Both the position numbers and the translations under genes were made by a program. Positions 37,032 to 48,222 of a stretch of DNA of 64,000 nt are shown here, piece by piece (position 1 is the first letter of the stretch; the number at the start of each line of letters is the position of its first letter). The stretch is from Pipra filicauda (Eukaryota > Chordata > Aves > Passeriformes > Pipridae): contig NW_024104357.1 in the NCBI RefSeq assembly GCF_003945595.2, positions 372,001 through 436,000 of the forward strand. The letters run 5' to 3'. The notes under the pieces are model-generated. The model had not been told where the DNA came from. It searched no databases and worked only from the letters and a program-made list of their open reading frames with translations.

Positions 37032-37764
37032 ACACTGAGAAAAGCACAAAGCTTTTGAAATTGCATTTCATCCTTTTACAGTCCTGCTCTTACTTCTTGA
37101 CTCCATTGGTAGGAAATGGGCATTGGCAGTCACTATCTCTCGACTGTCAAACCTGACAACAGAATTAACAGCTCTGGTAATTAGCAGGAAAAGTCCTTTC
37201 CCAGGCTCAAGACTCAGACTGCAAGGTGATCTATAGAATTTCTTTCCTCACCCCCCTCTCCCCCCACAGTCAGGGTAGAGGTAAAATTATAAAAATGGTG
37301 AATTGCTTATGATATGAAAAGAGACAGTTGAGCTACAAATTTTAGCTCAGCAGATTGTAGTCAGATACTCTATAAAGACATCACTTAACCTACACCTCAA
37401 AGCTTGTTAAAAACAAAGCAAATATCTTAAAAACCCAGCAAATTAAATATACTGCAGACAGCTAACAGGAATAAAGGCAATTAAACAGCCACTAGTTACA
37501 CTTTCAAAATCAGAGGAGAATTTACTGTTCATCTGAACGGCTTCAGACACAAAACACTCTCCTCCCAGCAAGACAGAAACTAAATGAATCTTGAGCTAAG
37601 AGGCTTGCTGACCACTTTTAAAATTACCAACACCTCACATATTTCTTAAGGTGAAAAAAGTATTGGAAAGTGCCTGAGAAATAGATGTTCATACTTCCCT
37701 GCAGTTGGTGTACAGCTTTTGGCAGCAGAGTGGCTCTAAGTGACCCAGAGCCCTGTTTGCATTT

Positions 37765-37785
37765 AACAGCACCACGGACACACGA
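37765..37785 (+). promoter_or_regulatory. RE1/NRSE-like site for the repressor REST
   Basis: CAGCACCACGGACA at 37767-37780 is identical over 14 consecutive positions to the RE1 consensus TTCAGCACCACGGACAGCGCC. The first two and the last five positions of the 21-base element do not match. REST silences neuronal genes outside neurons. The core contains the bases that normally matter most in both halves, but loss of the final GCGCC weakens the call. Confidence 0.4.
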
Positions 37786-38027
37786 CCAAAACAATCCTAG
37801 TGTGATGTGCTTGTTGTTACAGGAATGGTCACGCTGCCTTCCTGAAGGAAAATTACTTTTTTTACTGAAGTCGAGGTTTCCATGAAAAAAACCAAACCCA
37901 CCAGGTTTAATTTGGAAAGCATTCAGTTTCAGATGGTAAATACCTCTTCGGAGCACAAAAATTGATAAAAATTTTTAAGAGAAACAGATTGGGGATGATT
38001 TAAAAAAAATATACCCAAGTGTTCACT

Positions 38028-38055
38028 CTTTTTTTTTTCTTTTATTTTTTTTTTC
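38028..38055 (+). repeat. T-rich pyrimidine tract
   Basis: Runs of T broken by C and a single A over about 28 bases, shortly after an A run at 38002-38009. A smaller A13-14 tract lies at about 38238-38251. Confidence 0.85.
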
Positions 38056-38663
38056 TGCAAGGAGGAAATATAGCCTCCCAATCAGCTGTTCTCACTGTTC
38101 AGAACACATAAATATCAAAGCAAAACAGGAACATGGAAACAGTATGGAAATACTCTCGAGGAATGACAGACTACCTAGTGACCTAGTCTGCAACTATAAT
38201 TGCAAGTTACAGTGAAACTCTTTTTCTAAGTAGCCATGAAAAAAAAAAAAAATGATGTGCTGACAAAGCAGAAAGGTCTTGTTCATGTGCAGGTTTGAGG
38301 GTTGCACCAAATCAGGAGCAGCCTGGGAAAACCTCTTCGAGGACATGCATGACATGCACAGTGATTTAGCACCAGGATTAACACGACACAGTAAAGTAAC
38401 ACAATGATACAAACATCATGAAGGAAAAAGTCCCCTTGTTTGTTACTAATTACACTTTGGAAAATACCAATATTTTGAACGATATTGGTTCAAATTTTAA
38501 ACTAATTTTCCTTTGTATTTGAAAACATTATTTTTATGTATATTAATATTTACCAAGAGAAGCAATTCTGTGTGTTAGCAGCTACCCTAGAACATAATTC
38601 AAGCAGTTTTGTCCCTTTTGTGCTTCTAATCTAAATATACAGAGAAAGCACTGGGGAAAGGAA

Positions 38664-38775
38664 ACATTATTATTCCCACCTTAGAGCTGGAGAATTGAGA
38701 CAGATAAGAACTGAGCAATTTTCCATCCTTAGAAGGGAAGTCTGTGTCAGAAACTGGGACAGAATGCAAATTTCT
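38664..38775 (+). repeat. MIR-like SINE remnant
   Basis: CATTATTATTCCCACCTTAG, then AGCTGGAGAATTGAGACAG, AAGAACTGAGCAATTTTCC, TGTGTCAGAAACTGGGACAG and AATGCAAATTTC follow the 3' two thirds of MIR block by block ('attattatccccattttacag', 'atgaggaaactgaggc', 'ttaagtgacttgccc', 'agtggcagagctgggattcgaacccag'). This is the most convincing MIR match in the window. Confidence 0.6.
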
Positions 38776-39689
38776 ACAGCTATTCTCAAAGCAGGTTTGT
38801 TGGCATAACTGTTTTTCAACTGCACATGTTGCCAAAGAATCCTGAGGAACATTTATGGAAAGTGAGCTTTAAATATGTGTATTCAGTGGAGAGCCCTTTC
38901 GTGTTAAGGTAGTGGATGGAGAGAGAGATTCTGTGCAGCTGACTTCAGAAAATCATGAGTAGTGACAAAAGTGGAAGACCACATGATCCGAGCAAAGTGA
39001 AATGCAGTCACGTGGGATACCATAAGCACAAACTGTAGCACATACATGGAAAACAATACCCAAACACAGCTGGGTGGTCTGTGGGCAAAATATCAACTCA
39101 AGTCACTGAACTCAGAAATGTTGCTGCAGCCAGCTAAAAGCATTGTCATGCACTGATTAACAAGGTGAGATCTAGACAGCGGGGAAAAAATTACAAATGT
39201 GTGGGGATTTTTATGATAAAAATCTCCTATAAGGAACTGGCACAAAGACAAATATAATAAAACCACATATATGTTATTGGTACCCCACTAAAATAAATGG
39301 GTTTCCATCCTCTGGTAGAGGTAGAATTTCAAGATTGGGTGTGAATAAATCCAAATGTACTGGGATTTCACTGAGGAAGACAAAATTACAGGCTGACTGT
39401 GCTGCAGACCACGGCAACAATATTGATGTAGTTTGACCTTTTATTGGAACCTTCTCCAGAAAACAACACACTGTGCTTGATTCCAACCTTCAGATTTGGT
39501 ACAAATCAATCTCTTTTGTTAGGAGCAATTGGGTAAAGTATAGCACTTAAAGATACATCTCAGAGGATTGCTCACTCACAGATCTTTAGGTGTATGGGAT
39601 TCTAATAGTGGGTAGATTTGAAATTAAGGTTGCATTTTCCCAAGATTTTAAACACTAATATTTATATACAGCTGCTTCACTGTTCTTTA

Positions 39690-40040
39690 GAACCATAGAA
39701 TGGTTTGCGTTGGAAGGGACATGAAAGTTCTTCTAGATTCGAACCCCCTGCTGAGGGCAGAGACACCTCCTGCAAGACCAGGGTGCTCAGAGCCCCAGTC
39801 AAAGTGGCCTTGAACAATTCCAGGGATGGGACAATCACAGCAACCAGTTCCAGTGCCACAACCCTCACAGTAAAGAATTTCTTCTCATATCTAATCTAAA
39901 TCGACCCTCCTGCAGCTAAAAGCCATTCCCCCTTGTCATATCATTACACACCCTTGTAAAAAGCCCCTTTCCAGTCTTCTTGTAGGCCCCCCTCAGGTAC
40001 TGGAAGGCTGCTACAATGTCTCCCTGGAGCCTTCTTTAGC
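39690..40040 (-). mobile_element. CR1 LINE, 3' end fragment (5'-truncated)
   Basis: Read on the plus strand, the element starts with ACCATAGAATGGTTTG and continues GTTGGAAGGGACATG, ACACCTCCTGCAAGACCAGG, CCTTGAACAATTCCAGGGATGG, CCTCACAGTAAAGAATTTCTTC, CATTCCCCCTTGTC, AGGCCCCCCTCAGGTACTGG and GTCTCCCTGGAGCCTTCT. This is the reverse complement of the avian CR1 3' region (end of the reverse-transcriptase frame plus 3' UTR), so the element lies on the minus strand with its 3' end near 39690. Only about 350 bases remain of a unit several kb long, the usual 5' truncation of CR1. A deletion of about 10 bases follows the 'gggatgggacaatcacag' block. Many substitutions indicate an old copy that cannot move by itself. 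Confidence 0.95.
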
Positions 40041-43000
40041 TGTGCTATCCCTGGATGCTTATTATTTTTCATCCCATTAAACAAAAGAATTGAGTCCAAG
40101 TACAGCATACGTGTGTGTCCGTGCCTTTGCAGTGGCTGACTCAGACCTGAGGGTGACGGGTGGCTTTGCTCGCTGCTGTGCCCTGTCAGATCTTCCCTGC
40201 GATGACTTTACCAGCCTGATAGACTCAGCAGAGTTCCTCTCAGGATTTATCAGCAAAAGCAGTGTCAGAATAAGACCCTGTGCTACTTCTGCTACAGCCT
40301 GTGGCGAAAACATGATTTCCTATTTGGGAGTTACTAATCTATCACACATTAATTAATCGTATAGACTGTAGATAGAGCGTGGCTGAACAAACTCGGCAGA
40401 GAGAGGAATCTGAAGCCAGTCCAATATCCCAAGGGCTTCTCAGAGCTCTGCCCTCCATACTCGGAAATGTCATTCTCTAAAGTAGGTCTTACATCTTTAG
40501 AAGATGAGCGTGGGGAAGAGCTCTCATGTGGGATACAAAGACAGTTTCAGGCAAAATAGCAAGAGTGGCTGCTCTAGTTTGATGAGGGTTTCCTCATTAT
40601 ATTCAGTGCATTTCAAATGTGATAGCTTGGCTTTGTAATGATATTGCACATCATCTTTGAGCCTCCAGGGGCTGGATGTAGGATTTCAGAAATAAATATA
40701 TTAGCAGGAACAATTGCAGCTTAGGAAAAAAAAAAAAAAGTTATAGTTTCCTGATTGATAGTTCCTGTGTGCCACCTACAAAGGCTTGTGTGTCTCTGCT
40801 CTGGAGTTTCCCAGGCTCTGAGGTACTTCAATAAATTGTCATTTGTATAACCAATGCATCCCTTTCTCAGGGGCAATGAAAGCTCTGACTCAGGAGAAAG
40901 TCATCAGATCCTTTTCATCACTCGGGAGCAGGACCAGTGACTAAAAAGCATAATATTTCATTTGGGTTTAGACTCATCTCTGCAGCATATTGTAACAGGC
41001 AGTGCTCTTTGCTGCCTAGTTTTGTTTGCTGACTTCAGGAGTGTACTTCAAAAGCTCCCTGTCCTCCTAATGAAAGTACCATGCCTGTCTTTTATCATAC
41101 CCTTTGTTGTGAGGTTTAGCCCATATTCCCAAATGGAAGATGAAGGGTAGGAAAACTTATTCAGCATGATAAACCAGTCATTGTGTTAGAAAAAAGTGTA
41201 GTGTGTATATAAGTGAAAACATTAGAGAGAAAAACTCCTAATAAAGAGAGCAAACCTACTGAGATATGTTTTTCTTCTAACAGAGTGCCCTGCCCTAAAA
41301 TAGGAAAAAAGAAAAACAGAAGAGACACATGGAAAGGAAAGGCCCATCCCAGTCCAGCTTTAAGGAATCCTGTTGAACAGAGTTGGAGGTATGTGATGGG
41401 ACATGTGGCTCATCTGCTACTCATGAATCCTCTGCCCTTGGCCCTATAAACTTCATGTACTGACTTCATTGAGGTCGAAGGAAGATGGCAGCAAAAACAA
41501 ACTTTAAAGGAAAAAAAAAGTTTTGGACAAAAAAATTTCCATATTTGTAAGGTGCTTTATTAAAAATGCTTTTCCTTGACTGATTTCTTCTCATCCAACA
41601 AATTATTTTTGAGGTGCAACAGTGATTTGTAATTTTATCTTCAGGATACATTTCGGAGTTTGAAAAGGAAAAATTTTAATAGAAAGACTGTAATCTCAGG
41701 ATTATTTATGTCTTCCTATGGTTAAAAAATTTAGTATTTGTATCTAGCAAGTTCAGTCTAGTCTTAGTGTTCTTCCTGGTGAGACTTACACAATACTCAT
41801 ACCTACCTCCTAGGTCTGATTTCCTTAACAGCACTTTGGACTGGATTTGCATCAGCTAATTAGTCATTCCAGAACAGCACAGCAAGTACCTTTCAATCCT
41901 AATCTCTTTTTGTGTAATTTATAGCGGCATTTAGTTAGAACAGGGCATGAATAACTTTCTATGCAACTTTGGAGAGATACTCATGCTCAATGTGGCATTT
42001 GTCTCTAAAAGCCTGATTTACCTGGGTTCTGAGCTGCAGAGTCCTGGCAGAAGGAGGTCACACACTTCCTGAGAAAGTACAGTTAGTGCCTCATAACTGT
42101 ATGTCAGACGTGGGGGGAAAAAAAAGTGGCATCATTTCAGGAACATCAGTGGTCAGTAGCTCTCCATGAACCTGCCTTATCCTTTTTCCCTTCCTTCACA
42201 GCTGGCAACCTAAACTGGTCTCTAGTCTCAAAAAATCCTCTTATTTATAATCTGGTTGGCCTTAATCTACTAACTCAAACTCATGATGAATGATTTGTAA
42301 AATGTACAAAGAAATTTTTGGCTTCCACAAGGAATCTGGGCCATTTTGTTCTAGTTTGTAAATTTATCTGTATCAAGAGCACAGATCTCTGTGGGTCTGA
42401 GCAGGTTACAGATCCCTGGTACTCACACATATTTTTTAACCTGAAGTGTCTCCAGCTTAAAGAAATTTATCTCTCTCACTTGTTCATTTTACTACTTGAC
42501 TTCAATCAAAACTATCTCCACTGAAGTCATTCTACAGATTTCATTTCTCTACTTAAACACACCATCTATCCTCACTTGTACCACCTCCCTCCTCCTACTC
42601 ATTTAAATGGGCTGTTATAACAGGGTAGATTAATGTCACCACTGTCTCCCTTGATTTAAATGGTGTTTGATTATATCTGTCAGGATATACTTCTCTCTAA
42701 GCATGTGTTCTTGCCTGATGTGTTAATCTGATGGAGTAAATGGGCCTAGAGACATGGCCTAATCATTGCACAACATTAAATAGTTAAGGCAAGGTTCAGG
42801 CCTCCAGGTACAGACTTGCTGTATTGACAATCCCCACAGGCAGAGGAAAAGATTCCAGGTTTTGATGATATAACAGCCAAAACACAAAAGGAAGTAGCAT
42901 TCTCCAAGCATGAGGTAGTCAGCAAATACCACATTTTCTACATTTTTATTTATCTTCTTTTTTTTCCCCCATACCCTCTCCTTTTTTTCTGAGTCTGTCT

Positions 43001-46000
43001 TAGAAAAAGCTTCTTTGTCTCCAGCTCAATTTCAGAGCTGGGACACCAGCCATGAAAGCTGCTTTTCTTGGACCTAAGAAGGAAAATTAAATTTTCACCC
43101 TACAGCCAGTTTCACTCTTTCAAACACTCTCCTGGGTAAGGAGATCTGGATGGACCATGTCACCTCCTTCAGCACAAATAGCTTCAAGATGAGGTGAAAG
43201 AATAAGTCATTGGGGATGGGAAAAGCAAAGTCTCATGTTTTAGGCCAGACCTTATTGGAGGAGATCTGGACCCTCCTTCTGGACAGCACCTTTTTTTGGT
43301 GTGCAGTGTAGATGGTGCAGTGCAGATTCTTTAAGACCTTACCACTCTTTGACCATAACTGGATACTGTTTTTATACCAACTTCATCAACAAGATTGTCA
43401 TCCAGTCTGAGAGTACATTTCCTATGGGAGAATCTCTGAAAAGGCTGTAGAACTCCATCATTTGCTGAAAACTCCATAAATTTGGGAGTTTGTTTTCATT
43501 TCAAAATAGAAAACAACAGCCACAGTCCTCATTTTGGATTACTTCTCCTGAGACAAGAGTCTTATATTTCTTATGTCTTTCTCTCTCATGACACTCTCTG
43601 CCTCCCAGAGACCACAGCCCCACCACAGCTCTGTGAAACATTTCCATGTCTGTGCTGCCCTTCAGATTGTTGCAGTCCTCCCTTCACACAAGAATTCTTG
43701 AGATCACTAATATTGGCCTTCACTTTCTGCATCTCAGTCCAGGGAAATCCAGGTAAAGTGCCCTACTCAAAACTGCTGTATCACAATCAGATTCGTGCTT
43801 TATGTGGGAAAAGAAAGAAATAACATGGAGAATAGACTTCTTCCCTGAAATGAGTACATCAGATAAGGATGAAAATCTTCCCTGCCAGAAAAAACTTTCC
43901 TCAGCAACCTCAATTTGTGATAGGTCAAAAATGAGAAACCAAAGAAATGATGAACAGATAGATGATGACACAAAGCCTCCCTAATAATGTTAGATGCACT
44001 AATCTTTTTCTTAGCTGCAATTTTATGACTAAGTATAACATGTCTTATGAGTGATAGTAGAAAGGAACCATAAAGCTGACAGCATAATGTATGACTGTGG
44101 TCCAAAACACTAGGACATAAATGTGTGAGGAGAGAACAAAGTCTAGTCTGGGGAGGAATTGTTTTAGAGCTTTGCAATAAGGGACTTGTTAAACAGTTTT
44201 GTGGCAGTTACACCCAGTATCAGGTGTATATACTGTGGAAGTAACCACGATAAAAGCTTCCTATTTCTCTAGCAGCTTCCTTCTAGATGGATCATTATTT
44301 ATACTGCTCTTGGATATGGGGCTAGATGTCCCCTATAGGAATTTACAATCTCATTTTATTCATGATGTTCAGTTACTGCAGTAAAAAGAGCCATTTATAT
44401 CTAGAGACAGGCAAGCAGTAAGAGTAGCAAACAATGGGGAAGGCAATGCAAGAAAAAAGCAAAAAATCAAGATCACAGAGGTTTTATTCACTGGGAAGAT
44501 TGGGATGTCTTTCTGCAGCTACAAAGAACAGTTACTTTGGGGTGATGGTATATGATGTTGTACTTTATAGCAGTACAAATCTTTCCTATGCATATTCCCT
44601 AAGTTCACATTCATTCCTCATATTCATAAGCATTGGATTCAGCCTGATCTGGGGGAGAACAACTTCCACAGCAATGCAGGACTGTGGTTATCTATACACC
44701 AAATCAAAGGATACAACAACATCAGGCCACAGCACACTTCATCCCCAGTTCAACGCTGGCAAACAAGACAGTCCCGTGGAACTGGGAGAACAGGTGAACC
44801 AATTGTGGAGTCCACACTGCAGCTGAGAAAATGCCATCAAGGAGTCAAGATGCACTGATCACAGGAAAGGAGGTAGCCCCATGTCACGGCCAGACAGTTC
44901 TGCTGCATGTGTGTAACCCCCCTAACTGAGCCCAGGCCCCCTCAGAAGCCCATGTGTGAGAAAAGTGCACAGATCCCAGGGGAGAGCCCTACGACAAACT
45001 CCCTTCTCCACAATCATTCATGAATTATACAAGGGGAGAGAAAGAAGCGATATTGCACCTAGCACACAGTGTTGCTATTCCCAGCCCCTGACCCCTTGTT
45101 TTATGTTTCACTACCCACAATATCAAGGCTTCCCAAAGCCATCTGCAACGGAGTAAAAGTAAAGTGTTTTCTCTTCTCTGTCTCCTGAACTGAGTTATTT
45201 TTTTTTCAACCCAGAAGGTTTATTGATGGTATAAATGTGAGAGAAAGAGCTACTAATTACATCCCTATCAACAAAGGAGGTTTGAGGCAAAGCAGGAAAA
45301 CACATGGAATTAGAAGGGCTAGAAGGAAGACTTGGAAGGATACTCCTTTCTACAAAACGAAGCTTAATGGCAACAGGAAAAGTACTGAGAGAGAAAATCC
45401 TCTATGAACAGGAGTAGCAGTGATTCACCACTCACAGAATTAGATCTGACAGTGGTATGAAAGAGCCCACCCATCCATTTTCTCTTTTTCATTATCATCA
45501 TTGGTTCCTCATGGTAAGGGGATAGTGGTATTTGCAAGGCTGATATACAGCAGTGATTTCTGGTTAACAAATCGGACTTAAAATTAATTACTTTGTTATC
45601 CTCACAGAATACCATAACAAAGATATTTTATTATCCTGTATTATCTTGTGTACATCTTGTGTCTACCCCTCAACCCTTAGTCCTTTCATACACTGGTAAC
45701 TAACTAGGCAGGCCCCCACACAGCCAGTACTACATCATTTATGCACACATATAGTGAGCTACTCAGAGGCACAATATTACCCATGAACATGGCCTATAGC
45801 TATTTTGACAAAATCCACAAAGAAAAAAGAGATTGTAGTTACTATGCAGATAAAAAATATTTTTCATCTAGAATGAGACTGTGTGATTCAACTACAAGCC
45901 AAAATACTTCCTTCTGAACTATGTTCTAATGCTGTTCTTTATACAAACATTGATTGTGTACACAAGATAATAAATGTTGGGAGAAAGTTTTTAGAATTGT

Positions 46001-48050
46001 TCATCTAGTATGAAAGGTGGATGTTTCCTAATCAAAATAACTGTGCATAGAGAAACGAATGAAAGGAAAACAAACCCGGCCATTATCCCCACTTGGCCTC
46101 ATGAACAAAGTGTTAGGCTGAGCCAAGCACTGGTATCAATTTTCTTTGCTTAATGAAAAGGTTTTCCGAGATGTAGTCCTTTCTGCTTCACTGTGGATTG
46201 ACAATGCATTCTGACCTAATGGATGCTGATTACTGTTTCCATTATGCAGGGCTGACAGAAGCAATATTTCTTCAAACCACAACCTGTTGTTGAGCACGGA
46301 GTAATTGTAGTGTGACTCTGTGCTACAAAGGCCTTTTCATATCACATGCTCCTCATCTACTTTGAACCACAAGACATCCTCTCACGTGACAACGGGAAGA
46401 CCTGTGAGGCTGTCCTGCTGTCACAGTTGGGATATCATCGCCCAGGAGAAAAAAATAGAACCATCTGGAAGACTTGGTTCTGCATGAAAACCAGATGGGA
46501 CACATACTACTCTTCAATTCTCTAAATTTTAAGACAAAAATGTAGTAAGTACCGCAATTGAGAGATTAACTGGGTGGGAAGTCCTTAGCTCCTCCTGATC
46601 TCCCCAAGGCTTCAAATGAGCACTACCAGAACTGGCACAAGAAACCACAGCAAAGAGAAATTTAAACTGTATTACTGTGTTCATCTTGTACCTACCCAAC
46701 AGCTATTTCCATTTGGAAGATTTGGGAATTTACCAAAGCAGGGGCAGAGCCAGGGCTGCTCAAGCCAGGCCTGGGCTCAGTCACTACACACAGCCCTGCC
46801 GCTGCCTCCTCTCAAAGCTATTTATGTACTTGGTGTTTTGTTTGTATTTGTTGAAAACATGCATCAAGGATCTTTTCAGCATTTACATGTCACAGCCTAA
46901 CAGCTAACACCAATTCTGCCATAGTACATTTTTCTGGGTGCACTATGGGCTGCATGTCCCAAAGGGAGCTTCATGTGTCCCTTCCCACCACAACAAATCA
47001 GCCTGGCCAATGCAGGGGGCAGCCAATCTCAGAAGACGGTGTGAAGTAGGAAACCAACAGGCTGGTGTGCCATAACAGTGTGTCCTGGGCAGCAGGAGAA
47101 GTGGGAACTGAGGAGGTGAATAGCCAGTGCTAGAGTTACAAGCCTGCAGAAAGGCTCTGAAGAAAAAGGTGGAAAGCTCGGTACCGGAGGCAGAAGACAG
47201 CGTATTCAACTGGGGAGCAGAGTATCCAGCATGTCCCATATCTGAGCTGTCACTGTGGGAGCTGCTCCGAGGCTACTCAGGGTTTTACCTGCCTCTTGGT
47301 TTCAGCATCAGTGTGCTGGACAGCCATTTCAGGGGAGACCCTCCAGAGTGCTTTGCTTTGCCCATGTGATCAATGTCACTACGGCTTGTGGGAACCCTCA
47401 ATGTCCTCTAAATTAGACACATCCTTGCTAAACCAGCTGTGAAACACGCTTGTGCCTGCAGAGCCTGAGGAAAAAAAGAAAAAAACCTCAACCCACCAAC
47501 ATGAAAAGAGGCCTTTTCCAAAGAATATTAAAGAAGAACTAAAATGGTTTTCACATGCTGGGTGGGGAGGCCTGAGTCAGCATAAGGAAGTGGTTGTCTC
47601 TACACCACCCCAAACCACTCTCAGCTGTTCTGAGCCTCTGAGTGAATCTTCTCTCAGAGAGGACAAACTAATGCTAAAATATATTCCTTAGGTTTTGGTG
47701 CATGCATTTGGTCCGTTTGGCTTATATTCTTTCCAGTTGTCTGCTATCAGAAAAATATATGGCACAGTACATGGCAGAGCACAGCTAGTGCTGGAGGGCA
47801 TTGCCTGGACCCTATTCCTGTGTGGTGGGCAGCAGAACCCTCAGTCACAGGTCTCTCCAGCCTCTGCTGACCCTGAAAAGAACAAACCATCTGTGATTGC
47901 TTGGAGTATTTCTCCCTACATTTCTGCTGTGGTCACGGCTTCACCCAACAAATGGTGTGTTGCTGGGTGACTAGAATTTTGTTAAGCTGCAATAAGAGCA
48001 AAACCGTTTATTGCTTTTAAAATAACAACTTAAAGGATGGGAAAGAAATT
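40041..48050. other. Non-coding stretch, no gene recognised
   Basis: The first 350 bases (40080-40400) keep about ten CpGs and open frames on both strands (40090-40356 plus, 40077-40313 minus), with two TGACTCA/GACTCA AP-1-like motifs; no product is recognised. The rest is AT-rich, with an A run at about 40726-40739. About 46080-46350 lacks low-complexity sequence and looks enhancer-like, without firm evidence. The longest frame is about 130 codons (44434-44826), with no domain. Confidence 0.6.
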
Positions 48051-48222
48051 AAAAACAAAACAAAAAACAAAAACAAACAACCCCCCCCCCCAAATACAAC
48101 ACCACCATCAAAAGAAACAAACAAAAACCCAAATAAAACCACCAAAACCCCAAACAAACAAACAAAAAAAGACCAAAACAAAACAAAAATCCAAAACAAA
48201 ACCCCAAAAGCAAAACTCTAAA
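48051..48222 (+). repeat. A/C-only low-complexity block
   Basis: About 170 bases made almost entirely of A and C on the plus strand (AAACAAAACAAAA, CCAAAACCCC and a run of eleven C at 48081-48091), with only a handful of T and G. The minus strand is correspondingly G/T-rich, with repeated GGGG and GGTTTTGGGG units. Lysine/proline/glutamine-rich frames translated from it are artefacts of composition. Confidence 0.9.

Larger units (their letters stand above)
28125..37764. other. Non-coding stretch, no gene recognised
   Basis: AT-rich DNA. The longest plus-strand frame, 31798-32175 (125 codons), lies in a purine-rich AGGGA/GAAGG patch and is overlapped by minus-strand frames. A perfect inverted repeat with 8-bp arms sits at 31607-31624, a two-copy 15-base tandem at 30922-30949, and a hairpin at 37007-37031. 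The block from about 33700 to 34140 has little low-complexity sequence, but I see no specific function in it. Confidence 0.6.

Noticed and set aside
44860..45180. Possible solo LTR
   Set aside because: No TG...CA termini with target duplication and no clear promoter or polyadenylation layout could be established.
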